From JBBQTQ01 sp038213135 (GTDB taxonomy: Bacteria > Actinomycetota > Thermoleophilia > Gaiellales > Gaiellaceae), in NCBI GenBank assembly GCA_038213135.1, contig JBBQTQ010000024.1, positions 1 to 32,580 of the forward strand: a stretch of DNA of 32,580 nt, read 5' to 3'. A model generated the notes under the pieces. It was given only the letters and a program-made list of their open reading frames with translations. It was not told the DNA's origin and made no database searches. This document shows positions 1 to 7,577 of the stretch, piece by piece; the stretch's first letter is position 1; every line of letters starts with the position of its first letter. The position numbers and the translations under genes were made by a program.

Positions 1-1
1 C

Positions 2-124
2 GGCCGCACCCTCACCGGCCTGATCAGCCGCATCGCCCGACGACTGCTCGCCCTCACCGCCGCAATCCTCCACAACTGGCAGACCGGCACACCCGGCCGC
101 AGACTCACCGCCTACGACCACTAA
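2..124 (+). CDS. Transposase, C-terminal fragment (probably IS982-type), cut by left edge
   Basis: An open frame enters from the left edge and ends at TAA 122-124, giving 40 residues. The tail contains LLALTAAILHNWQTG and ends LTAYDH. I recognise this from memory as the typical C-terminus of an actinobacterial DDE transposase, most like the IS982 group; the catalytic residues would lie outside the window. The stop lies 12 bp from the parB stop codon on the other strand, so the element sits flush against the 3' end of parB. The terminal inverted repeat should be in or just after 125-140 but cannot be defined without the other end. The family assignment is moderate; that it is a mobile-element tail is more certain. 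Confidence 0.6.
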   Translation, partial: GRTLTGLISRIARRLLALTAAILHNWQTGTPGRRLTAYDH

Positions 125-136
125 GGAATCAATCGT

Positions 137-1037
137 CTAGAGCCGCTCGAGGGCCTCCGCGAGCTCGGCCAGCTCGTGCTCGTCGGTGAAGGGAATCTCG
201 ACCCGCCCCGCGGCGATCCGCACGGAAAAGCCCGTCACCCGTTCCGCCGCCGCACGCACCCGTTCCGCAAGAGCCGGATCGACCGAGGGGGTCTTGCGCG
301 GCTTCCGCTTCGCTCCGGCCCAACGCGCCGCGCGCTCGGCCGCGCGCACCGACATGCTCTTCTTGACGATCTCGCGGGCGAGCCGGCGCTGGTCGTCGAC
401 TGTCGGAGCCGCGAGCACCGCGCGAGCGTGGCCCTCGCTCAGCTCGCCGCGCTCGACCATCGCGAGCACGTCATCCGGCAGGTCGAGCAGGCGCAGCCGG
501 TTCGAGATGGTCGGCTTGGAACGACCCATCCGCTCGGCGACCTCGCCGAGAGAAAGGCTGAACTCGTCGATCAGGACGGCGTACGCCCGCGCCTCGTCGA
601 CCGTCGAGAGGTTCTCGCGCGCCACGTTCTCGGCGAGCGAGAGGAGCAGCGTCTCGCGGTCGTCGGCCTCGCGGATCACCGCCGGGAGCGACGTGATCCC
701 CGCCTCCCTCGCCGCCCGCCAGCGACGCTCGCCCGCGATCAACTCGTAGCCGCCCTCCGCTCGCGTGCGGACGACGACCGGCTGCACGAGGCCCTGCGCG
801 CGCAGCGACTCGGCCAGGCCGCTTGTCATCTCGTGGTCGAACCGCTTCCGCGGCTGGCGTGGATTGGCGTGGATCGCCTCGACGGGAAGGTGGGCGAGCT
901 CCGTCTGCCCGGCACCTCCGATCAGCACCTCCAAGCCACGGCCAAGGCCTCGTCTCCGCTCTGGTGCCGACGGCGGCGAAGCCGCAAAGGTCGGCGCGGG
1001 GAGGGAGACCTCGGCTTTGCCGTGGTCTCCCGGTGTC

Positions 1038-1054
<17 letters not shown>
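137..1054 (-). CDS. parB: ParB chromosome-partitioning CTPase
   Basis: ParB binds parS sites near the origin and spreads as a CTP-dependent clamp; with ParA it segregates the origin. Visible features in order: the N-terminal RRRGLGRGL motif that contacts ParA, the ParB/Sulfiredoxin fold with the arginine-rich box AGERRWRAA and the ENVARENL motif of the CTP pocket, a helix-turn-helix (GEVAERMGRSKPTISNRLRL), and a C-terminal dimerisation segment ending ELAEALERL. No ATG or GTG lies between the parA stop and the RGLGRG motif. The best start is TTG at 1054, which overlaps parA by 17 bp and is preceded by AAGGTGG, giving 305 residues. The C-terminus looks natural, so the adjacent transposable element has not removed obvious sequence. 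The start is the uncertain part. Confidence 0.9.
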
Positions 1055-1793
<739 letters not shown>

Positions 1794-1842
1794 GACAGCA
1801 TCTTGGGTGCAAGCCCGGACATCCAGTGCCTGGAACGAGCTC

Positions 1843-1883
1843 GCGGAGGGCACGGCCCTCCGCAGGAGCCGTTAGTGAACGGC
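1843..1883. promoter_or_regulatory. Two adjacent hairpins between rsmG and parA
   Basis: There are two perfect inverted repeats. One is GCGGAGGGC / GCCCTCCGC with a 3-nt loop at 1843-1863. The other is GCCGTT / AACGGC with a 4-nt loop at 1868-1883. They begin 6 bp after the rsmG stop (leftward reading). No U-run follows in the leftward direction, so in that direction they look more like an mRNA-processing or attenuator element than a classical terminator. Read rightward, the second hairpin is followed by CTTTT. Confidence 0.45.
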
Positions 1884-1889
1884 CTTTTC

Positions 1890-2474
1890 CTACGCCAAGG
1901 GACGCTTTTTCGCGACCCCCGGACGCCGCGGGAAACCGGCAGGCGTGAGCGTCATCTTGCGGAGAACGAGGAACCCCGGAGGCGACTCGGCGAGCTCCGC
2001 ACCGAGTCGCTCTGCAACGCGTGCGACCCGGTCGGACTCGGCACTCGGGCCGACCCAGAGGACGACTCCGCCGCCCGGGCGGACGAGTGGCAGGCACCAC
2101 TCGGCGGCGACCGGTGGCGGGGCGAGCGCCTTCGCCACCGCGCAGCCGGCCCAGTCCAGCTCCTGCTCCTCCGCCCGCCCGCAGACGACTCGCGCGTTCG
2201 CGGGCGCCCAGCGCTCGAGGAACTCGCACTTCCGCCTCTGCGATTCGAGCAGGACAACCTCGCAGTCGGGCAGCGCGTACGCGAGCGGGATCCCGGGCGC
2301 ACCGCCCCCCGAGCCGACGTCGACGACCGGTCCGCCGAAGCCACGGACGAGCTCGGCGCCGCGAAGCGAATCCTCCAGCAAGACGCGGTGGGTCTCGGCG
2401 CGGTCGTCGAGCGCAGTCAGGCCCGGCGTCGCGAGGACCGCGTCGAGCCAGGCCTCAAGCGGGCGAGATGACAA
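1890..2474 (-). CDS. rsmG: RsmG, 16S rRNA (guanine-527-N7) methyltransferase
   Basis: Methylates N7 of G527 in 16S rRNA using S-adenosylmethionine; loss is classically linked to low-level streptomycin resistance. The Rossmann SAM motif VVDVGSGGGAPGIPLA is at residues 50-65, followed by an acidic ribose-binding position (VVLLES) and the GidB-type segment CAVAKALAPP. At 194 residues it is slightly shorter than the E. coli protein (207). The start is a TTG at 2474 that overlaps the end of jag by 20 bp; no other start keeps the N-terminal helix. No clear Shine-Dalgarno sequence is visible, consistent with coupling to jag translation. The location between jag and parA is the common origin-proximal order. 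Confidence 0.93.
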   Translation of the reverse strand: MSSRPLEAWLDAVLATPGLTALDDRAETHRVLLEDSLRGAELVRGFGGPVVDVGSGGGAPGIPLAYALPDCEVVLLESQRRKCEFLERWAPANARVVCGRAEEQELDWAGCAVAKALAPPPVAAEWCLPLVRPGGGVVLWVGPSAESDRVARVAERLGAELAESPPGFLVLRKMTLTPAGFPRRPGVAKKRPLA

Positions 2475-3126
2475 CGAAGCGGTTGGGCTCGGCGCCCTCG
2501 CTGCTCGTCTCGACGCCGGGATGCTCCTGCAGGCACAGGTGGACGAGCTTCCGCTCGACCGAGCTCATCGGCTCCAGCGAGACGGCCTCGCCGCTCTCGA
2601 TCGCGCGCTCGGCGCTGCGCAGCGCCAGGGTCTCGAGTGTCGCTCGGCGGCGCTCGCGATATCCCGACGCGTCGACCACCACCGCGAAGCGCTCTTCGGG
2701 CCAGGCGCGATGAACGATCGAGCTCACCAGGTACTGGATCGCATCGATGGTCTGGCCGTGCTTCCCGATCAGGAGCGCCAGATCGCCGCCGCTCGCAGTC
2801 GCGGTGACCCCTTCGTCCGTCTCCTCGACGGCAACCCGGCAAGGGACTCCGATCCCGAGCGCGATCTGCTCCACGAGCTCACGCACCCGCCGCACGTGGT
2901 CGCTCTCGTCCGCCGCAGCCTCGGGCGGCGAGGCCACCGCACCCTCCTCTACACGCGCAAGGACCCGGGCGGGTGCGTAACCGACGCCGAGCAAGCCGCG
3001 CTGTCCCTCTGAGACCACCTGGAACTCGACCGCCGCCTTGTCGAGACCCGGCTGAAGGCGCTCCAGCTCGCGGAGGGCGAGCCACTTCGCCTCGCCGACG
3101 GTCTCGCCGGTCGTCTCCACCTCCAT
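2455..3126 (-). CDS. jag: Jag/KhpB RNA-binding protein (Jag-N, KH, R3H)
   Basis: RNA-binding protein normally encoded next to yidC; in other bacteria it affects cell elongation and small-RNA biology with KhpA. The 223 residues show a Jag-N domain (about 1-50), a linker with SPPEAAADES, a type II KH domain with the loop GKHGQTIDAIQYL, and a C-terminal R3H domain (ATLETLALRSAERAIES, then SSVERKLVHL). The ATG at 3126 overlaps the yidC stop as ATGA, so the two are translationally coupled. The R3H domain keeps the paired Arg and His of its motif. The function is by family; the local order yidC-jag-rsmG supports it. Confidence 0.93.
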   Translation of the reverse strand: MEVETTGETVGEAKWLALRELERLQPGLDKAAVEFQVVSEGQRGLLGVGYAPARVLARVEEGAVASPPEAAADESDHVRRVRELVEQIALGIGVPCRVAVEETDEGVTATASGGDLALLIGKHGQTIDAIQYLVSSIVHRAWPEERFAVVVDASGYRERRRATLETLALRSAERAIESGEAVSLEPMSSVERKLVHLCLQEHPGVETSSEGAEPNRFVVISPA

Positions 3127-3959
3127 CAGCGACGCGCGCCTTTCTTCTTGCGCTTCACCTTGCGCGGCTGTGACGGCGTCGCCGAGGCGGCGGGGGCAGG
3201 CTTCGGCTTCTCGGGCTCGAGCTTGGCTCCGTCGCCAGAACCGTCGTCCTTGGGCGGAGTACGCGAGGAGCGTCGCTCCGGCACCGCCACCGGCGTCCGC
3301 GGTACGAGCCGCCGCGTCACCAACCCCTGGCCGACCGTCCAAAGGTTCGTCGTCACCCAGTAGAGCAGGAGCCCCGTCGGGAAGCGGGCCACGACGAAGA
3401 TGAAGACGAGCGGCATGATCAGCAGGATCGTCCGCTGCGTCTTGTCCATCGTGGTCGACATCAGCAGCGTCGAGGAGACCTGGCTGATCGCGTAGATGGC
3501 CAGCAGCAGGAAGCCCGACCAGTGCGAGCTCGCGTGCTGCGTGATGTCCGGGACGATCCCGAGCCAGGAGAGCGCGTGCTGGCTCGCATGGATGTGCTTC
3601 GTGAAGTCGCGCAGCACGAAGTAGAGCGCGATGAAGACCGGGATCTGGAAGACCATCGGCAGGCAGGACGCCGCCGGGTTGATCTTGTTCTCCTTGTAGA
3701 ACTTCATCAGCTCTTCGTTCTGCTTCGGGCGATCGCCCTTGTACTTCCGCTGGATCTCCTTCATCTGCGGCGCGTGGCGCTGCATGTTCTGCATCGAGTG
3801 GATCTGCCGGACGGTCAGCGGGACGAGGATCATCCGAACGATCACTGTCAGCGCGATGATCGACCAGGCCCACGGCAGGCCGATCGAGCCGTGCATCCAG
3901 TCGAGGACGTTCCGGAGCGCATCCTCGATCGGGGTGAGCGGGCTCGAGGCGAGGATCAC
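3126..3959 (-). CDS. yidC: YidC/Oxa1 membrane protein insertase
   Basis: Inserts proteins into the cytoplasmic membrane, alone or with SecYEG. This is the short Gram-positive form (277 residues) lacking the large periplasmic domain. Hydrophobic segments are visible at about residues 30-50 (WSIIALTVIVRMILVPLTV, with the conserved in-groove Arg), 100-120, 140-165 and 175-215. The cytoplasmic hairpin between the first two is rich in Gln, Lys and Arg. The C-terminal tail is long and basic (KVKRKKKGARR), as in forms that contact the ribosome directly. The GTG start at 3959 overlaps the yidD stop (GTGA), and the stop overlaps the jag start (ATGA). Confidence 0.95.
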   Translation of the reverse strand: MILASSPLTPIEDALRNVLDWMHGSIGLPWAWSIIALTVIVRMILVPLTVRQIHSMQNMQRHAPQMKEIQRKYKGDRPKQNEELMKFYKENKINPAASCLPMVFQIPVFIALYFVLRDFTKHIHASQHALSWLGIVPDITQHASSHWSGFLLLAIYAISQVSSTLLMSTTMDKTQRTILLIMPLVFIFVVARFPTGLLLYWVTTNLWTVGQGLVTRRLVPRTPVAVPERRSSRTPPKDDGSGDGAKLEPEKPKPAPAASATPSQPRKVKRKKKGARR

Positions 3960-4159
3960 GCGTGGTCAACTCCCCCGCGGCTCCAGGGATTGCAGCGCAG
4001 CAGCCGCCAGCCGGCCTTCAGCGACCCTTTCACAGGCCCGTGCTTGCGCAGCGCGTCGCTCGCGTACTGCGAACACGACGGGTGGTACTTGCAGGTGGGC
4101 GCTCCGGCGACGCCGAGCGACGGGAAGACCCCGCGCAGCACGAGGCTCAGGTACCTCAC
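3956..4159 (-). CDS. yidD: YidD membrane-protein insertion efficiency factor
   Basis: Small protein (67 residues) of the YidD/DUF37 family, which assists YidC-dependent insertion. It carries the family signature CKYHPSCSQYASDAL, then KHGPVKGS and LRCNPWSRGGVD. I chose GTG 4159 because it overlaps the rnpA stop as GTGA and starts the protein at MRYLSLVLRG, the usual N-terminal amphipathic helix. Upstream in-frame codons would overlap rnpA deeply. The stop TGA 3956-3958 overlaps the yidC GTG. The order rnpA-yidD-yidC is one of the most conserved around bacterial origins. Confidence 0.93.
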   Translation of the reverse strand: MRYLSLVLRGVFPSLGVAGAPTCKYHPSCSQYASDALRKHGPVKGSLKAGWRLLRCNPWSRGGVDHA

Positions 4160-4500
4160 GCCGCCGCCTTTCCGAGCACCTCGTCGAGGCGCTCGCCGAG
4201 CCAAGCGAAGCCACGGCTCTCGACGGCCTCGGGCAGACCCGGCCGCACCACGAGCACGTAGTCGCGAGCCCCGTTGATCCGGTCGAGCCGTGCGCGCCAG
4301 GCCTCGCGAAGCTGACGCTTGATCCGGTTGCGGATCACGGCGCTGCCGATCGCCTTCGGCACTGCGAGCCCGAGGCGCGGTTCGTCGTCCTCCTCGCGCG
4401 CGAACCAGTAGAGGACGAGGTAACGCGTCGAAACGGAGCGCCCGTGCCTGTAGACGGCATCGAAGTCCCTCGAGCGGGAAAGGCGATTGCGGCGCTGCAC
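4156..4500 (-). CDS. rnpA: RnpA, protein subunit of ribonuclease P
   Basis: Protein component of RNase P, which with the RNA subunit (not in this window) matures tRNA 5' ends. The 114 residues begin MQRRNRLSRSRDFDAVYRHG, matching the family N-terminus, and contain the RNR motif SAVIRNRIKRQLREAWR that contacts the RNA. The frame stays open far upstream, through rpmH and the intergenic region, but GTG 4500 lies 17 bp after the rpmH stop and starts the protein at the conserved position. The stop overlaps the yidD start. Confidence 0.93.
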   Translation of the reverse strand: MQRRNRLSRSRDFDAVYRHGRSVSTRYLVLYWFAREEDDEPRLGLAVPKAIGSAVIRNRIKRQLREAWRARLDRINGARDYVLVVRPGLPEAVESRGFAWLGERLDEVLGKAAA

Positions 4501-4517
4501 CGAACGCCCCTCGGCGG

Positions 4518-4652
4518 TCAGGCGGAGAGCCGCTTGCGGCCCTTCGCGCGGCGGCGCTTCAGGATCAGCTGGCCGGCGCGCGTCGACATTCGGGCGCGAA
4601 AGCCATGCTTCCGCTTCCGCCGGCGCACGTTGGGCTGATAGGTCCGCTTCAC
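4518..4652 (-). CDS. rpmH: Ribosomal protein L34
   Basis: A 44-residue protein reading MKRTYQPNVRRRKRKHGF at its start and ending in a Lys/Arg-rich stretch RRRAKGRKRLSA. This is the complete and highly conserved bL34 of the large ribosomal subunit. The start is GTG 4652; no clear Shine-Dalgarno sequence lies upstream (the nearby run is CCTCC rather than GGAGG). It is the first gene of the leftward operon and is followed 17 bp later by rnpA, the near-universal rpmH-rnpA pair beside dnaA. Confidence 0.95.
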   Translation of the reverse strand: MKRTYQPNVRRRKRKHGFRARMSTRAGQLILKRRRAKGRKRLSA

Positions 4653-4697
4653 GAGAGGTACGAACGAGGAAAGGAGGGCCCGGAGGGGGCGCCGGCC

Positions 4698-4703
4698 AGT
4701 ATA
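4698..4703 (-). promoter_or_regulatory. Putative -10 element for the rpmH-parB operon
   Basis: Leftward TATACT lies 45 bp upstream of the rpmH start; no convincing -35 is seen. The best DnaA-box-like site (4725-4733) lies about 20 bp further upstream, where DnaA could affect this promoter. Confidence 0.3.
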
Positions 4704-4903
4704 GACGAGGCGTTGCGAAAGTTCTTTTCCACAGCCGCCGGTGGACAGTGGGGAAGGCGAAAAGCACCCGCTCGGAGGCAGGAATCATTCCCGCGATCAC
4801 CGCTCCGCAACAGTCTGTCCACACCTGTGGAGAGCAATGTGGACGTTCTGAATACCCTGCAAATTGCGTTTTTGTCGATAGTGGGCCTCCCCCTAAAGGG
4901 GCG

Positions 4904-4932
4904 TTGTAGGTCGGCAGGCACGTTGCTATGCT
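4904..4932 (+). promoter_or_regulatory. Putative dnaA promoter
   Basis: TTGTAG (4904-4909), a 17-bp spacer and TATGCT (4927-4932) lie 40 bp before the dnaA GTG. The hexamers match the housekeeping consensus at 4 of 6 positions each, and a ribosome-binding-like AAGGAG follows at 4951. Confidence 0.35.
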
Positions 4933-4971
4933 CGGCCCTCTTTCGAACCAAAGGAGCCGGGTCCGGGCAGG

Positions 4972-6318
4972 GTGGAACAACCGATCGAGCTGACTGCAGA
5001 GACCCTATGGACCGAGGTATCCGGTCGGCTCAGGGGAGCGCTGAACGAAGCCACGTACCGCACGTGGTTCGGTGAGGCGGAGGGCCGGGAGGTCGACGAC
5101 GACAGCTTCGTGCTGGCCGTCCCCAACAATTTCACGCGAGAGTGGATCGAGGGGCACTTCCTCGGCCTGATCAAGGCCGCGGTGCGGGACTCAACCGGCC
5201 ACGAGCGCCAGGTGCACCTGACCATCGACGAGACCGCGGCTGCGCCGGCGGCTGCGAGCGAGACGCCGCTCGTCCGGGTCGACCCCGCCTCGGGGATCAA
5301 CTCCAAGTACACGTTCGACCTCTTCGTGATCGGCTCGTCCAACCGCTTCGCGCACGCGGCCGCCCTCGCGGTCGCCGAGGCGCCGGCCCAGGCCTACAAC
5401 CCACTCTTCATCTACGGCGGCACGGGGCTCGGCAAGACACACCTGCTGCAGGCGATCGCGCAGTACGTCTCGGAGCACCAGAGCGACCTCTCCGTTCGTT
5501 ACATCACGAGCGAGACGTTCATGAACGACTTCATCAACTCGCTCCGCGACAAGCGAATCGAGGGCTTCAAGCAGCGCTACCGCAACTACGACCTGCTCCT
5601 GATCGACGACGTGCAGTTCTTCGAGCACAAGGAGCGGATCCAGGAGGAGTTCTTCCACACGTTCAACAGCCTCTACGAGGCCGGCAGCCAGATCGTGATG
5701 AGCTCCGACCGGCCGCCCCGGGAGATCGCGACGCTGGAGGCGCGACTGCGCTCCCGCTTCGAGTGGGGCCTGATCACGGACATCCAGTCGCCCGACCTCG
5801 AGACCCGGATCGCGATCCTGCGGAAGAAGGTCAAGACGGACGGAATCCACGTGCCCGACCCACAGGTGCTCACCTTCATCGCCGGCCGCATCTCGACGAA
5901 CATCCGTGAGCTCGAAGGGGCGCTCACGCGTGTCGTCGCGTTCTCCTCGCTGACCGGACGCGCGATGTCGGTGGAGCTCTCGCAAGACGTGCTGAAGGAC
6001 GTCTTCCCGCAAGGCGAGGTTGCGCAGGTGACCATTCAGCGGATCCAGGAGGCCGTACTGGAGCGCTTCGGCCTCTCGCTCTCGGAGCTCTGCGGCGACA
6101 AGCGCTCCCAGAACATCGTCTACCCACGGCAGGTCGCGATGTATCTCTCTCGCGAGCTCACGGACTCCTCGCTGCCGAAGATCGGGCGCGAGTTCGGCGG
6201 CCGCGACCACACCACGGTGATCCACGCGACGTCCAAGATCGCGCGTCTGATTCGTGAGGACAGGTCTGTGTACAACCTGGTGCAAGAGTTGACCGCTCAG
6301 ATCAAGCAGATCCGCTGA
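4972..6318 (+). CDS. dnaA: DnaA replication initiator
   Basis: AAA+ ATPase that binds DnaA boxes, unwinds oriC and recruits the helicase. The 448 residues show domain I (about 1-85, with RTWFGEA), a short linker domain II, the AAA+ core with Walker A GGTGLGKT at 149-156, Walker B LLIDDVQF (Asp212-Asp213), a sensor segment ending SSDRPP, and domain IV with the DnaA-box-reading signature GGRDHTTVIHA from residue 409. The start is GTG 4972; AAGGAG lies 15 bp upstream, somewhat distant. Domain II is short, giving a compact protein for an actinobacterium. It is the first gene of the rightward arm. Confidence 0.97.
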   Translation: MEQPIELTAETLWTEVSGRLRGALNEATYRTWFGEAEGREVDDDSFVLAVPNNFTREWIEGHFLGLIKAAVRDSTGHERQVHLTIDETAAAPAAASETPLVRVDPASGINSKYTFDLFVIGSSNRFAHAAALAVAEAPAQAYNPLFIYGGTGLGKTHLLQAIAQYVSEHQSDLSVRYITSETFMNDFINSLRDKRIEGFKQRYRNYDLLLIDDVQFFEHKERIQEEFFHTFNSLYEAGSQIVMSSDRPPREIATLEARLRSRFEWGLITDIQSPDLETRIAILRKKVKTDGIHVPDPQVLTFIAGRISTNIRELEGALTRVVAFSSLTGRAMSVELSQDVLKDVFPQGEVAQVTIQRIQEAVLERFGLSLSELCGDKRSQNIVYPRQVAMYLSRELTDSSLPKIGREFGGRDHTTVIHATSKIARLIREDRSVYNLVQELTAQIKQIR

Positions 6319-6357
6319 CAAGCTATGTCCCCAAAATCGGTGCAGATCTCGGAGCGA

Positions 6358-6417
6358 CTCTCCACATGCTCACCTGTCTGGACATGGGCTTTCGGGGCGT
6401 CGTCCCCGTCGTCCACA
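6358..6417. other. DnaA-box-like sites between dnaA and dnaN
   Basis: The 128-bp dnaA-dnaN gap contains CTCTCCACA (6358-6366) and TCGTCCACA (6409-6417), one to two mismatches from DnaA boxes, plus a small hairpin CGGGG/CCCCG near 6394-6409. In many actinobacteria oriC is in this gap. Here it is short and has few boxes, so it may be part of a bipartite origin with 4653-4971, or only regulatory. Confidence 0.4.
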
Positions 6418-6446
6418 CTCCCTATGACTACTTCGAAAGGTTTTAA

Positions 6447-7577
6447 ATGAATTCCTTAGAAACAGTGGTCGGCTCGGGAATGAAGATCAGTTGTGCACGG
6501 GACGAGCTTGCGCTCAAGCTCGGAATCGTCTCTCGAGGCGTTTCGACGCGGAGCGCCGTACAGATCCTTTCGGGGATCCTGCTGCAGGCAGAGGCCGGCG
6601 TTTTGCAGCTTGCGGCGACGGACATGGAGCTCTCACTGCGCACTACGCTCGAGGCGCAGGTCGAGGGAGAGGGTGCGGTTGTCGTGCCGGGACGCCTGCT
6701 CGTCGACCTCGTGCGGCTGCTGCCCGACAACGAGGTTTTGATCGAGCATCGCCTCGAGGAGAACACGTTGCAGGTGACGTGCGGCACGGCGGAGTACCGC
6801 CTCCGCACGTACGGCGTGGAGGATTTCCCGCGCCTGCCGGAAGTCGCGGCCGGCTCTCTCTCAGCGGTGAAGGCCGAGCCGCTGCTGGAGACGATTGCGC
6901 GGGTTGGTCGCGCAGCCTCGCGTGACGAATCTCGCCCGGTGCTAACCGGGATCCTCGCCCGCTTCGAGGCGGGCAAGCTCGTCATGGCCGCGACGGACTC
7001 GTACCGTCTCTCCGTCAAGGAGACACCGCTGGAGGAGAAGCTGCCGGAGCTCGAGGCGATCATCCCGGCGCGTGCGCTCGAGGAGTTGCGTCGGGTCGCC
7101 GGCGGCAGCGAGGAGATCGAGCTCGGCGTGCAGGAGAACCAGGTGGTCTTCGTCGCCGGCGGTGTTACGCTGACCACACGGCGGATCGACGGCCAGTTCC
7201 CGAACTACAAGCAACTCCTTCCAGAGACGTTCGAGCACGAGTTGACGCTGCCGCGCGAAGAGCTGCTCGAGGTCGTTCGCCGCGTCGCGGTGATGGCGCA
7301 GCGAAACGCACCGTTGCGGCTGAGCTTCGCCGACGGCGAGCTGACCATCTCCGCGCAGACCCAGGACGTCGGCGAGGCCCGTGAGAGCCTGCCGGCGCCG
7401 TTCTCCGGCGAGCCTCTCGAGATCGGATTCAACCCTGAGTTCTTGCGGGACGGCATCGACTCCGTCGACGGTCCAGAGGTCATCTTGAAGCTGATCAATC
7501 CGCTCAGGCCGGGGCTGATCCAGGGTGCGGGCGAGACCTTCTCGTACCTGATCATGCCGATCCGCCTGCCGGACTGA
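6447..7577 (+). CDS. dnaN: DNA polymerase III beta subunit (sliding clamp)
   Basis: Ring-shaped processivity clamp that tethers DNA polymerase III and other replication and repair proteins. The 376 residues contain three repeated clamp domains and end in the conserved YLIMPIRLPD tail that forms part of the partner-binding groove. ATG 6447 has GAAAGG 7 bp upstream and is preferred. An internal ATG at 6480 (MKISCARDEL) matches where most DnaN proteins begin and is a real alternative, which would remove 11 residues. The stop overlaps the apparent CTG start of recF. Confidence 0.96.
   Translation: MNSLETVVGSGMKISCARDELALKLGIVSRGVSTRSAVQILSGILLQAEAGVLQLAATDMELSLRTTLEAQVEGEGAVVVPGRLLVDLVRLLPDNEVLIEHRLEENTLQVTCGTAEYRLRTYGVEDFPRLPEVAAGSLSAVKAEPLLETIARVGRAASRDESRPVLTGILARFEAGKLVMAATDSYRLSVKETPLEEKLPELEAIIPARALEELRRVAGGSEEIELGVQENQVVFVAGGVTLTTRRIDGQFPNYKQLLPETFEHELTLPREELLEVVRRVAVMAQRNAPLRLSFADGELTISAQTQDVGEARESLPAPFSGEPLEIGFNPEFLRDGIDSVDGPEVILKLINPLRPGLIQGAGETFSYLIMPIRLPD

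Larger units (their letters stand above)
4653..4971. other. rpmH-dnaA intergenic region with DnaA-box-like sites; oriC candidate
   Basis: This 319-bp gap separates the leftward and rightward operons and holds no gene. Sites resembling the DnaA box TTATCCACA/TTGTCCACA are TTTTCCACA (4725-4733), CTGTCCACA (4815-4823) and, on the other strand, CTGTCCACC (4740-4748), CTCTCCACA (4826-4834) and ACGTCCACA (4838-4846). Three sites crowd into 32 bp in mixed orientation. A relatively AT-richer stretch (4846-4882, containing GCAAATTGCG and a T-run) follows and could be an unwinding element. The gene context is that of oriC in many bacteria. The boxes are imperfect, and the dnaA-dnaN gap is the other candidate. 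Confidence 0.55.

Noticed and set aside
4501..4980. Extension of the rnpA frame upstream through rpmH and the intergenic region
   Set aside because: rpmH is encoded there in another frame, and the family N-terminus starts at GTG 4500.
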